From Trichomonas vaginalis G3 (Eukaryota > Parabasalia > Trichomonadida > Trichomonadidae), in assembly GCF_026262505.1 (NCBI RefSeq), contig NC_067206.1, positions 34,115,896 to 34,179,895 on the forward strand: 64,000 nucleotides of DNA, given 5' to 3'. The notes under the pieces are model-generated. The model had not been told where the DNA came from. It ran no database searches and saw only the letters and a list, made by a program, of their open reading frames with translations. Shown here piece by piece: positions 41,461 to 50,925 of this stretch. Position 1 is the first letter of the stretch; each line of letters starts with the position of its first letter. A program made the translations under genes and the position numbers.

Positions 41461-42058
41461 ATATTTAAGAAAACTCAAATGGACAGTACCAAATGAAATG
41501 TTAGTATTGAAAAACATGTTCCTTGACAAAATAAAACCAACTACAGAAATAAATGACGCAAGACTGAAAGATTGGGTAAAAGCTTTCCCATTCACAAAAG
41601 ATATTATTGGTAACATGGAAAGAAAACCAGAATGGCTACAAAAACATATATTTGGAAACGAGCTTATTCCATATGGACAAGCTCTGTTTGAAGAGCTTGA
41701 ACCGGAAACTCAGAAAAGAGTCATGCAAACAATACGCGAAGACTCAAATACAAACTATGACAAACTCTTTCTAGGATATAGGTTACCTGAGATGGGCGAC
41801 CAGAGCCCAAAGGCAAAAAGGACATGGGAAATTTACAACATACTAGGTGAACATGAGGCAAAGATGCAACAACTTGAAGCAGAGGGCAAGTTACCAAAAG
41901 CGACACCAAAGAAGAAGAGAAGAGTAGAACAAAGTGAAAGTAGTGAAGAAGTAACTTCATCTAGTGAAAGTAGTGGCAATGAAAGAAAAAGAAGAGTTAA
42001 AAACTCAGTCAGGAAGAAAGTAAAGCTTGGTCCGAGTGGGTTCTATTATGACACATAA
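41441..42058 (+). CDS. Maverick hypothetical protein, basic Ser-rich tail
   Basis: A 205-aa protein from the ATG at 41441 (41453 is also possible); the frame overlaps the end of the 930-aa gene, suggesting co-expression. The N-terminal 140 residues look helical. The tail is Ser/Glu- then Lys/Arg-rich (PKKKRRVEQ, a strong nuclear-localisation-like motif) and ends GPSGFYYDT. A nuclear or DNA-binding virion component is possible. No family was recognised. Confidence 0.6.
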   Translation: MNREMDEYLRKLKWTVPNEMLVLKNMFLDKIKPTTEINDARLKDWVKAFPFTKDIIGNMERKPEWLQKHIFGNELIPYGQALFEELEPETQKRVMQTIREDSNTNYDKLFLGYRLPEMGDQSPKAKRTWEIYNILGEHEAKMQQLEAEGKLPKATPKKKRRVEQSESSEEVTSSSESSGNERKRRVKNSVRKKVKLGPSGFYYDT

Positions 42059-42090
42059 ATCCAACTATTCTATATTTTTACCCATATGAA

Positions 42091-43693
42091 ATGTACGCCG
42101 CTCAGATTATAACGCCAACAGTTTTGGATGCCATGAATGGAAATGTTTCCGAATGGTATAACGAATGCGACAATGCCATTAGAAGGTCAGAAATAGTTCC
42201 TGGAACTTACGAATATACAACTGCTGTTTCTTATGGAAACGTAGGTGAGTTTGGAGAAGGTTCTTCAACAACAGTAGATATTGCTTGCGACAGGTTTCAT
42301 ATTATTTCTATTGACAACTCATTCTTATACGTGGAACAAGACATTGAAATAAAACCTTCTGCCAAGTTGTCTGACAAGAAAGGTTGCAATGGAATTTTCT
42401 ATGTCGGATACCAATATGCTCCAGAAGTTTTCATGGGATATAAGATATATTCTAACTCTGACTTAGTTCAAACAGTAACATGGGCAAACTATGAATGGTT
42501 CGCTTTGAGAAACTCAGTACAACCACAAGCTAGAGAACAAACAGACCAGTATGCAACTATTGAGAAAATAAGAAGACTTGACCCTAACGTTCCAGGAGTT
42601 TATGTTAACCTTTCTGGTTCAGATGGAACTGCTGCCACTAAAGTAAAATCTGAAACTTAGAGTTCCTTTGTCATCTTTCCTCATCTTCAGGTTTTTAAGA
42701 TACTTGCCAAACTGGGCAGGAAAAATTTCTATCGAACTTACTCCAAGCAAAATAACTTAGTCATTGCACCAACACAAGACCCATTCAGCATTACTGTAGC
42801 TGGAACTGGTGGAGCCAAGTTCTGTGACTTTTGCAAAGACAAAGTTGACTTAGACTTTGGTTTCTCAAACTTCAACACTGAAGTAAACTATTATTTCAAT
42901 GCTGCTGGAACTGCTTGGGACCAGTTAAGTTCACATGCGAAAAATTTGAATGCAAGAGAATAGAAAGCAGACTTGCAGTCTATATGTTGGACCCAGATAT
43001 TTCAAATGCTTTAGCTGCCAAATATATTGCAGTTCCACTTATGTTCCCTATACACCAAATATCTGTCAAAGACTTTGCAGGTGAAGTTGGAAACCAAAGT
43101 GCTGACCCAGGTGCAAGAACAGATATTGCTTTAACAACTGCAATGAAACATGCAGATACTATGTTTGTACTGTTCAGACGACTATAAATGACTATTCTTG
43201 TTTCTACAACCCTGGTATTAAATATCATATAAACATAGATGGCAAATATTATCCAAGAGAAGAATATTCTACAGTTGAGGATATGAGGTCATACAACTTG
43301 ACATTAGATGCTATGAACTTTAACAACAACTTCACAACAACCATTAACCCTGAAATGCAAAGTTCTATTATGCCATATGTGAAAGTATGGACTCATACAG
43401 GAGGTCAAAAAACTCAATATACAAATGGAGACCGTTCAAACTTTTGGCTTGGCATTCCATTTGCTGACTCAGAAGACTTTATGGGTGGTATTTCAACTGT
43501 TGGTACAGTTCAAATACAATATACTGGTGACAGAGACGGTCCAGATGAATTGAAAGCAAAGAAGTTTACAAAACCAATAGCACTTTTCACGGAAGATGCT
43601 CTTTTGAAAATTCGTTCGATGAAACCTGCTGGGGCTCCTCAGATTGGTATAACGACAGCTTCCATCGAGCAGATTTTGGCAGCAGGTCAGTAA
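42091..43693 (+). pseudogene. Major capsid protein candidate, frameshifted
   Basis: Open from the ATG at 42091, but the coding signal changes frame near 42645, 42915 and 43185. The four pieces together give about 530 residues that read as one beta-rich protein, with LRYLPNWAGKISIEL in the second segment, FPIHQISVKDFAGEVG in the third and SNFWLGIPFADSEDFMGG in the last. Length, position in the rightward block and composition fit the double jelly-roll major capsid protein that Polintons encode. I cannot confirm the fold from sequence alone. At least three indels mean that, as given, it is not translatable as one protein. Confidence 0.6.
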
Positions 43694-44005
43694 GTTGTTC
43701 TTGAACTGACTTCTCTCGTCAAATATTGACAGTACGCCAGTTTTGACATAGTATTGTATTATAAACTTACCTTTAGAAATATCGGTCAGTTTTGTTGTTA
43801 TATTTTTGTCTGCTTCAAGAACTTTCACCATCTCGGTTATACCAACTTTCTTTGCTTTATGAAATATTTTGGTTCAGCAAAGACTGCTATTCTATAACAT
43901 TTTCCATTGTTTGTATAAAGAACTATTCTATCAGTGTATTTTGTATTGTTTGTGTGTGTAAACTTTGTTTTGCTTCAATTCGAAGAGATACTCAAATACG
44001 TCCAT
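43690..44005 (-). pseudogene. Small minus-strand Maverick gene, frameshifted
   Basis: From the ATG at 44003-44005, coding-like sequence continues in shifting frames (MDVFEYLFELKQNKVY, then NNGKCYRIAVFAEPKY, then MVKVLEADKNITTKL) for about 100 residues and ends near the capsid gene's stop. At least two indels are needed. Function unknown. Confidence 0.45.
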
Positions 44006-44067
44006 CTTTTTATTCTAAGTAAAATTCATTTCCGAAAAATAGAAGCGTAAGTGTTTCAAAAGGTTTA

Positions 44068-44602
44068 ATGGCGGTGGCAGATGTGAAGTTAAATTCACCA
44101 ACTCAAACAAACAGTCAAAGTGTTGTTGTCAATGTCAAAGAAAGAGATGTTGAAGTGGGGAAACATACGAAGACGAAGATGGTATAACAATAGTTCCTGT
44201 AAAAGAACAACCAACATATCCTGAAGTTAGCAGAGACTTAAGTTCTGTTGCAGATATTCGAAATGACTACAAGCAACTAAAGACAAACTTAAAACTCAGG
44301 AGAAGATTTGTCAAGCTTTAGGTCTAATGTTAAACTTGGTCGAACACAACCCTGTAAAAGTGAACTCATATGTCATCGCACCTCATGAAGTTTTGAAAGA
44401 ACTATTGAAACTTTTGACAGAGGCAGACGATATAAACATCAAAGAAATAGAACCCGACATTGCTTGCTGTGGTGTTTCATATAATGTCATTGACAAGATA
44501 TACGTTATGAAAGGAGGTGAAACGTTGAACTTAAAATATAGTTTCCCAGACGTCATAAAAATATTTGACGACCACAACATTTCATTAAAATTTAGTTGCT
44601 AA
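44068..44602 (+). pseudogene. Maverick hypothetical gene, two frameshifts
   Basis: The ATG at 44068 opens MAVADVKLNSPTQTN. The coding signal shifts frame near 44160 (into ETYEDEDGITIVPVKEQ) and again near 44300, then joins the 91-codon frame that ends at 44602. The joined product would be about 175 aa. The N-terminal third is Thr/Val/Glu-rich and the C-terminal half looks globular. No family recognised. It lies between the capsid candidates. Confidence 0.5.
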
Positions 44603-44608
44603 GTAAAA

Positions 44609-44838
44609 ATGTCAAAACTTCTTGAAAGATGTTTGAAGAAAAACAATATAGACTTTATTTCATGTAAAGGACTTTACACACTTTTTGAACGATATGAAAG
44701 ACCCTTTTGTTTGTTCGTGTAGACAAAGGAAAGTTCTATGTCTTTACAAAATATTTGAACTTCTTAGACAGAGAACTTCAAGAAACGCCATGTGAAAGTT
44801 TAGATGAAGTTCTTCTCCACTTTCAGAAAAACTTTTAA
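44609..44838 (+). pseudogene. Small Maverick gene, one frameshift
   Basis: It starts at ATG 44609 (MSKLLERCLKKNNIDF), shifts frame near 44705 and ends FQKNF at 44838. About 76 residues, sharing the short KGKFYVFTKYLNFL-type beta pattern with other small element proteins. Too short to assign. Confidence 0.45.
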
Positions 44839-44848
44839 ATATATGTAA

Positions 44849-45657
44849 ATGGCAAGAAGACATAGTGGTTTATACTATTACGACTAAAAACCCTGAGTCA
44901 TATAATTCTATAACAACAAACTTACAAAGTCCTCAAGGACGGTATTGTAAACTGACCTTAAACACGATGACGACTAAAGCCTGTTTTGCTCTTTTGACAC
45001 CAGAAGACTTTGTTGTTGTGAATGGTAAAAAAATACTTCTTTGAAGATACTTACTCAGATATACCACCAACAGGTTTTTGTTGACTTATTTAATACTTTA
45101 AGGACGGATGTAACATGTGCTGCAACTAGAGCAGGTTTCATTATGTTTGGATGTCCGACTGAGTTTAGTATAAACGATAAGCTATAATACAAAACTTATA
45201 TCTGGTTTTTACTACCAACAGTTTCCTATAACAGGAAAAGGTGTCATACAAGGAATGTCTGTTCCATTGACTTTAAGTACACCTATTTTATATATTGTTT
45301 CAAACTTAGGTTCAAAGTGCTATTCGAATGTCGACAGAAACTACTATGACCAAAAGATACTCATGCGTATAAACAACACATTTCTCTGCTGGTTTGCCTA
45401 TTGTTCATTCGAATGCAGAGTTTTCAGCTTTAGTAAACTCAAACACTTTAGCAAACATAAACTTAACCTTAGTTGACGCAAACTTTGTTCCTGTAAAACT
45501 TTTATGTCCTATGTATTTGTCAATGACGGCAGAAAGTTTCGAATTGGAAGATGCAACTGGTGAAAGTATTGTACTACAAGAACAACTTCAACAACAAATA
45601 GCTCAAGAACAACAAATGCAACAAATGGAACAAATGCAACAAATAGCTCAAGAATAA
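44849..45657 (+). pseudogene. Minor capsid (penton-like) candidate, at least five frameshifts
   Basis: It begins MARRHSGLYYYD at 44849 and ends in a Gln-rich tail (EQLQQQIAQEQQ) at 45657. The coding signal jumps frame near 44885, 45040, 45085, 45185 and 45390, leaving a 269-residue product broken into six pieces. The pieces are rich in beta-strand-like hydrophobic alternation. Size and location after the major capsid candidate fit the single jelly-roll minor capsid of Polintons; this is an inference, not a motif match. Confidence 0.45.
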
Positions 45658-45685
45658 AAAAATATTTTTTTTATTTTTATAAAAA

Positions 45686-46914
45686 ATGTACAGAATAGAT
45701 GTTTCAGATTTTTATGACTTCCAAGCATTCAGAAATATGTGTCCATTTAGAGACTATAACAAAGCAGTCGAGAATTTGAAACGTTTAGTCATTTATGTCG
45801 ACTCTGCCCAGAATGTTATGTTATGAAAGAATGGGATGTTGTCTTTAACACAAACCAAGAGCAACAATAGTGTCTGAACAAGAATGTAAACAGAAACTTA
45901 AGAAAATAAAAGTCGTACAAGTTGGCATGAAGATGTTAGATGCTTGGGATATCTTATTGTCAAAGTTAGAAGATTTTTCAGTTCGAGGTATAAAGTTCTA
46001 TACACCTTCTCCAAACTTCTATTCTATCTTCACTGGATATAAATATGAACAAGTAGAATGGAAAGAAAATATTATAGAAGCTTGGTTAGACCATGTCAAA
46101 GAAATTATATGCAATGGAAACGAAAAGGTTTATGAGTATATCTTATGTTGGTTTGCAAACATTTACAACATCCAAGTGCTAAAAATGAAACTGCTCTCAT
46201 TATAATTGGAAAACAAGGAACAGGTAAGAACACATTCTTTACAGATATCTTATGCAAACTGTTAGAGGGCTATTCGAACCCTAATATGACAAACTTAGAA
46301 AACATCTGCGGTAAGTTTAACTCTTCAATAGAGAATATGAAACTTATAGTATGTAACGAACTTCAAAGTATAGATACAACAAAAGTTTTGAACTCGGATG
46401 CTTTGAAGAGTCTTATAACAGACAAAGTTGGAGTTGTTGAAAGAAAATATAAAGACCAAAGAGTTTGTGAAAATGTTGCAAACTTCGTCATGGTTTCAAA
46501 CAATGCCGTTCCGATGAATGAGTTAGAAAGTTCTGACAGAAGATATGTAGTTGTCAGAACGTCAGAAGCTCATATGCAAGATACAGAATATTTTGACGAC
46601 TTAGCAGAAACTTTGACACCTAAAACTTGTTCTCATATTTCATGACATTAGATATTTCAAAGTTCAATCCAAGACAAATTCCACATACCGAAGAGAGACA
46701 AACATTGTTAGAAGCAAACAAGAGTGTATATGAACTGTTCATAGATGAAACTGACTTTGAGTGTTTAGATGAAAGGTCATTGTACGATGAATATAAACAA
46801 TATTGTCAAGAGTATGGTTATATGACAGCGTCTAAACGAACATTCTTGGCAAATGTCAAAAGTCTTTTAGACATACAGAATGGTGTATATACAAAGAAAA
46901 ATTTTTCTGAGTAA
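45686..46914 (+). pseudogene. SF3-type helicase (D5/P4-primase-like C-terminal domain), frameshifted
   Basis: It starts MYRIDVSDFYDFQAFRN at 45686. Motifs sit in the later pieces: Walker A IIIGKQGTGKNTFF (about 46200), a Walker B-like acidic strand MKLIVCNEL (about 46340), then NFVMVSNNAVPM and ESSDRRYVVV, the order of superfamily 3 helicases coupled to viral and phage primases. The C-terminal piece (46627-46914) has an SLYDEYKQYCQEYGY segment typical of the winged region after these helicases. Frame changes are needed near 45805, 45855, 46165 and 46625. It would unwind DNA during element replication. Helicases of this type are common in virophages and polinton-like viruses but are not a standard Polinton gene. 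Confidence 0.7.
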
Positions 46915-46951
46915 ATTTTAAAAAAAAATATTTTTTTATCCGATAGAAAAG

Positions 46952-47371
46952 ATGACGAAATTCATCTCAGTAAACAAGTACATGTCAGGACTTAAAGAAG
47001 AACTAGACCCATTCACATATTTGAATGTTTACTTCTACCATTTTGAAAAGTCTACATTTGACAAAGTTTGGAACATCGAACCAGTTAAGTTTGCTATTGT
47101 GACTAAAAATGGTGCGAAATTTGAAGACTTAGACATAGAAGGTTTGTTAACAGTCAAAGAAAGTTTTGACAGAAGGTTTTCAAACCTTAAAGAAGGCAAA
47201 GCATACAAACTTGTTATACCTTATGAACCAAAGAAAGCAGACGACTATGAATATTATGAGTCTAAGATAGTTGAAGTTCAAGGTAAATTGGGTAAGAAGC
47301 TCTTAGAGTCTAAGCCAGTGTTTGCTCCTAAAGAGGAAGAGAACATTGACATTGACCCAGAAATGTTCTAA
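46952..47371 (+). CDS. Maverick hypothetical protein, 139 aa
   Basis: An intact frame with ATG at 46952 after an A-tract/TATTTTTTT motif. It looks globular with a charged C-terminus (FAPKEEENIDIDPEMF). The order of strands and a DNA-metabolism neighbourhood (helicase upstream) would suit a small ssDNA-binding protein, but I see no diagnostic motif. Confidence 0.6.
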   Translation: MTKFISVNKYMSGLKEELDPFTYLNVYFYHFEKSTFDKVWNIEPVKFAIVTKNGAKFEDLDIEGLLTVKESFDRRFSNLKEGKAYKLVIPYEPKKADDYEYYESKIVEVQGKLGKKLLESKPVFAPKEEENIDIDPEMF

Positions 47372-47387
47372 AAATAAAATTTTATTT

Positions 47388-47831
47388 TTACATGTCAAAT
47401 TTCTTTTTCTCTGGAACTGGTTCTTTCTTCTCTTCTACTTTCTTTTCTTTCTTTTCTCTCTTCTTCTTTTCTGGTGGAGTTATGTCAAACTTCTCAGAAC
47501 CATATTTTTGTAAAAGTTCTTTGTCCTTTACTAGCTCATCTATTCTGTTTTCTATTTCATCTTCAAGAACAGCGCATGTGTCTTCTTTGCATTCTAAGAA
47601 GTTTTGTTGGACTTCATCTCTCCAAGAGGCGTCATCTCTATCAACAAGTCTGTCATTGACAAACTTAAAGACTTCTCTGCCTAATGTTTTATGGTTCTTG
47701 TCATATTCCCAGAAACAGAACTTTAGAACAAATTCACCTTTCTTGTTTACACTATGTAAGATTTTATGGTCTACAGATGTTTTGCTGTCAAAAAGCTTGT
47801 CTCGAATATAGATAGCGAAATCGCTAGACAT
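47388..47831 (-). CDS. Maverick hypothetical protein with Lys/Glu-rich tail
   Basis: 147 aa. The N-terminal 95 residues look globular. The last 40 are Lys/Glu-rich (PPEKKKREKKEKK), ending KKFDM. It is divergently transcribed from the packaging ATPase gene, with about 36 bp between the two ATGs, so a shared bidirectional promoter of A/T tracts is likely. No family recognised. Confidence 0.6.
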   Translation of the reverse strand: MSSDFAIYIRDKLFDSKTSVDHKILHSVNKKGEFVLKFCFWEYDKNHKTLGREVFKFVNDRLVDRDDASWRDEVQQNFLECKEDTCAVLEDEIENRIDELVKDKELLQKYGSEKFDITPPEKKKREKKEKKVEEKKEPVPEKKKFDM

Positions 47832-47867
47832 TTTCTAAAAGATAAAAATTTTAATTTTTCTAAAAAT

Positions 47868-48735
47868 ATGTTAGAAAAAAAGTTTGCTGACATTGACAAG
47901 AAATTTGAGAATGTTTTAAACAAGAACAAGAGGAAGTTGGAAAATGCTCAGATAAAACCCATACATGACAAGTTCTTATTTGCTCAGAATGGTATAACAG
48001 GTCTAATTGCACCGCCTGGGTCGGGTAAGACTTTCACTTATCTTAAAATGGCTGCACAACAACAAGAACTAGATGAGAAGAACCCATTCTATGAGTTAGT
48101 TGTCATTTGTAGTACTTCTGGTCAATTTGACCAAACCGTCAATTCGTTCAAAGATATTATAAAAAAGTCAAAACTAGTATGTATAAAAGACTCTGAGTTG
48201 TTAGATTGGATAAAGAAGTACCAAAGAAGAGTTTTGAAGTACAATGCTATAAATGAGTATGTCAATTCTAAGTTTAAAGACCCAAATGAGGAATGCAGAG
48301 AATATTAGAGAAGAAAACCTTCAGAAACAAACAGAAAGAGATAGAATACATTTCGAAGAAATTGCAATCTTACGATTGGAAGACTTACCCTCACAGATTC
48401 TTCTTATCTTAGATGACTTTGCTTCTCATCCTTGTTAAAGAATAGAGAACAAGACATGTGTCGAATTCTTAAAGCTCAGACACTTTAACATCTCAGTTGT
48501 CATTTGTGTACAGACAGCAAAGAGTTTAAGTAAGGATGTAAAGAGAATACTTACTGATATCATACTTTTCCCCGGATTGTCCGAAGACGATTTCATGGAA
48601 CTTATGAAAGAGTCCATGGCAGGTAAGTTTGACAGACATGAACTATGGAGAGGTACAAAGTCATACAAGACCTCATACTTCTTTCAGATTCATATCTACG
48701 CAAACAAAGTTCAAATTGTAAAAAGTCAAGCTTGA
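47868..48735 (+). pseudogene. Genome-packaging ATPase (FtsK/HerA type), two frameshifts
   Basis: The ATG at 47868 gives MLEKKFADIDKKF. Walker A IAPPGSGKTFTYLK lies near residue 50. The frame breaks near 48295 and again near 48435; the Walker B-like strand ILLILDDFAS lies between them. The last piece has FNISVVICVQTAKSLSKDVKR, the sensor-like Gln region typical of A32-type viral packaging ATPases. The total would be about 288 aa, the usual size for Polinton ATPases. The enzyme would pump the element's DNA into capsids. Confidence 0.75.
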
Positions 48736-48751
48736 AAAATAAATGGTTCAT

Positions 48752-49059
48752 TTACTCTGCTTGTTTGAAGTTGTCAAAATACTCTGTTATTTTTTCTTTC
48801 AGTAGCGGTAAATCTTCTTTGAATGTAAGTATTGTACAACCTTTCATATCATAGTGTGTTTGAGGTAAAGTATCTTGAACTATCTGTTTAACATCTTCAT
48901 TCGGTGTCATTGAAATCGGTAAGTTTTCGCGATAGAACCAATTTTCTGTCAGATTTGTAAATCTTAGCAAGGTCGTAAAGCTTTTGTTGTTTCTTCTGAC
49001 TAATGCAACATAACCATATCTCTGTCTTCTTCATTTTCCATCTCTTCAGTGTAAATCAT
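48752..49059 (-). pseudogene. Small Maverick gene, one frameshift
   Basis: From the ATG at 49057-49059 (MIYTEEMENEEDR) the frame shifts near 49010 into the 72-codon frame that contains LRFTNLTENWFYRENLP and ends at 48752. About 101 residues. Convergent with the packaging ATPase gene. Function unknown. Confidence 0.5.
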
Positions 49060-49064
49060 ATACT

Positions 49065-49581
49065 TTAGTTTCTTTTCCTTTCCTTTTTGGTACCGAACGT
49101 GGTATTCTTTTCTGTATGTTTTTTGTCTTTGGATTCAATGACTTCATCTTTTGCTTGAAGTTTCTTTTCCATCTCTTCACGTTCTTGTCTATGAATTTCA
49201 TCTAACATCATGAAAATATAACAAGCATAGCGAGGTGAAGCCCACATTGCAACAGCATTTACAAGAAGTCTATGTACATACCAGCCTCTCAAACCAGGAG
49301 CCAAATTTTTACGATTTTCGTACGGAATCTCGTTCCTCGGTTTTCCGAGGGACGCAAACATATGAGGAAATTCTTCTAAAAGTTCTTTTGTCTGTTGGTT
49401 TTCAAACCAATGATATGCTTGCTTTGTAGAACGAAGAGCATTCAAAATACTTTGCATTTTGGTACATGTCATCTTTGACTGAACGAATGAGACGTAACTG
49501 TTTGTTAAACTGTATGTACTCATATTCTTCATTTATAGCTTCATGGACTATAACTGTTGTTGTGTTCTCTGTTGTTGACAT
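49065..49581 (-). pseudogene. KilA-N domain protein, one frameshift
   Basis: The probable start is at 49579-49581 (MSTTENTTTVIVHEA), with a frame shift near 49455 into the frame ending at 49065. GWYVHRLLVNAVAMWASPRYACYIF is the KilA-N hallmark (GxYVHxxLAxxIAxWxSPxFA), a DNA-binding domain of phages and large DNA viruses. A Lys/Glu coiled tail follows. Just before the hallmark, the coding sequence contains a hairpin (GTTCCTCGG-TTTT-CCGAGGGAC) that is nearly the same as one unit of the palindromic array at 50376-50845. Probable role: element regulation or DNA binding. Confidence 0.75.
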
Positions 49582-49671
49582 ATCTGTCTTTATATTCCAG
49601 ATAAAAAAAATAAAATAAAAATAAAATTAGCGTTATTTTCTATCTTGTATAAAAGACCAAAAATAAACGCT

Positions 49672-50283
49672 TTACATGTATTTTTCAGCAACTTCGTCAA
49701 ATAATTTTATAGCTTTGTCGATCTCATCTACTTCAAACGTTTCTTTACCTTTCGTGGGAGCACCATACAATTTCTCAAACTTTTCAAGTAGTTCTGTTTC
49801 TGCAGCTCTCATATCATTTACAAACACAACCTTGACTCTATTGACTGTACTGTCATATCTTTGAGTTATATTATATGTTCTTCCTATCTTATATCTTTTT
49901 GTATTGAAGTCCTTCGGTTTCTGAACGATGTAAAGTAAGCCTTCACTGCAACGTTCCGTATCGAATGAACCATATGTTATGAAATTATATCCAACAACTG
50001 GGTCAATCCAGAACAAAACTATTGGTATAAGACTTTTGTCTATAAGATATGCTCTTGTTCCATAGAATCTTACCGATATCATCAGCTCAGGATTTCTTGT
50101 CAAAATTTTCTGAGTAGAAGCAATTCTAACCCAGTCGCTTGCTCTCTTTCCAGATGGAGATAGAATGTCTGACAAAGAATATTTCTTGTATTTCTTTGAG
50201 TATCTTACGTTTAAATCACCAATTCTAACCACTTTGGTCTCATTGTCTATCTTTTTAACTGTTTCAAACTCAGTGCTTGTCAT
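49672..50283 (-). CDS. KilA-N-like / T5orf172 GIY-YIG protein
   Basis: 203 aa, intact. The N-terminal half (RYSKKYKKYSLSDILSPSGKRASDWVRIAST) resembles the KilA-N core of viral DNA-binding proteins. The C-terminal half starts GLLYIVQKPKD, continues YKIGRTYNITQRYDS and ends with a RAAETELLEKFEKLYG helix and KGKETFEVDE, the T5orf172 (GIY-YIG-related nuclease) layout. This domain pair is common in NCLDV and phage proteins. It may cut or bind DNA during replication or transposition. It is preceded upstream by the A-tract/TATTTTTTT motif. Confidence 0.75.
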   Translation of the reverse strand: MTSTEFETVKKIDNETKVVRIGDLNVRYSKKYKKYSLSDILSPSGKRASDWVRIASTQKILTRNPELMISVRFYGTRAYLIDKSLIPIVLFWIDPVVGYNFITYGSFDTERCSEGLLYIVQKPKDFNTKRYKIGRTYNITQRYDSTVNRVKVVFVNDMRAAETELLEKFEKLYGAPTKGKETFEVDEIDKAIKLFDEVAEKYM

Positions 50284-50375
50284 TTCCTGTTCTTACATAC
50301 AAAATAAAAAAAAATATTTTTTTAAAACTAGCGTTAATTTTATTTTGTATAAAAGATATGATTTCAGGGATTTTT

Positions 50376-50845
50376 TTTACGATTTTCATAGAGTTTTGGC
50401 GACCCCTGTAAAAGTCGGGGTCGCTGTTCTTCACGATTTTCATGTGTTTTTCTCTAGGCCGGAAAAAGTCGGTCTAGAGAAATTTCACGATTTTCATGAG
50501 TTTTAGGCGAGTAAGATTTTTTCCCTACTCGCAATTTTTCACTGTTTTCATGAGTTTTGGCGACCAGGGTTTTTCTCTAGACCGGAAAAAGTCGGTCTAG
50601 AGAAATTTCACGATTTTCATGAGTTTTAGGCGAGTAAGATTTTTTCCCTACTCGCAATTTTTCACGATTTTCATGTGTTTTTCTCTAGACCGGAAAAAGT
50701 CGGTCTAGAGAAATTTCACGATTTTCATGAGTTTTAGGCGAGTAAGATTTTTTCCCTACTCGCAATTTTTCACTGTTTTCGTACGGAATCTCTACCCTCG
50801 GTTTTCCGAGGGTAGCAAATATATGAGGAAATTCATGAAATTTGG
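50376..50845. repeat. Array of eight ~54-bp units, each a leader plus a different hairpin
   Basis: A leader of the form TTCACGATTTTCATGAGTTTT starts each unit (near 50376, 50430, 50483, 50538, 50607, 50661, 50714 and 50769) and is followed by a palindrome. Four stem types occur: GCGACCCC...GGGGTCGC, CTCTAGACCGG...TCGGTCTAGAG, GCGAGTAAG...CTACTCGC and TACCCTCGG-TTTT-CCGAGGGTA. Types two and three alternate. It lies between the GIY-YIG gene and the 302-aa gene. Confidence 0.85.
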
Positions 50846-50865
50846 TCATTTTACTCGGCAAAAAT

Positions 50866-50922
50866 ATATTTTAGGTGAAGAGGTGAGATCTCACCCGTTT
50901 TCTCACCTCTTTTCTCACCTCC
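50866..50922 (-). repeat. Copy 3 (inverted, partial) of the GGTGAGATCTCACC block
   Basis: The reverse complement matches the right part of the direct repeats at 51882-51977 and 52683-52779, including the palindrome GGTGAGATCTCACC and CTTCACCTAAAATATATT. Confidence 0.8.
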
Positions 50923-50925
50923 TTT

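Noticed and set aside
50376-50845. CRISPR-like array
   Set aside because: The variable parts between leaders are palindromes that recur in the array, not unique spacers; the context is a eukaryotic transposon without cas genes.
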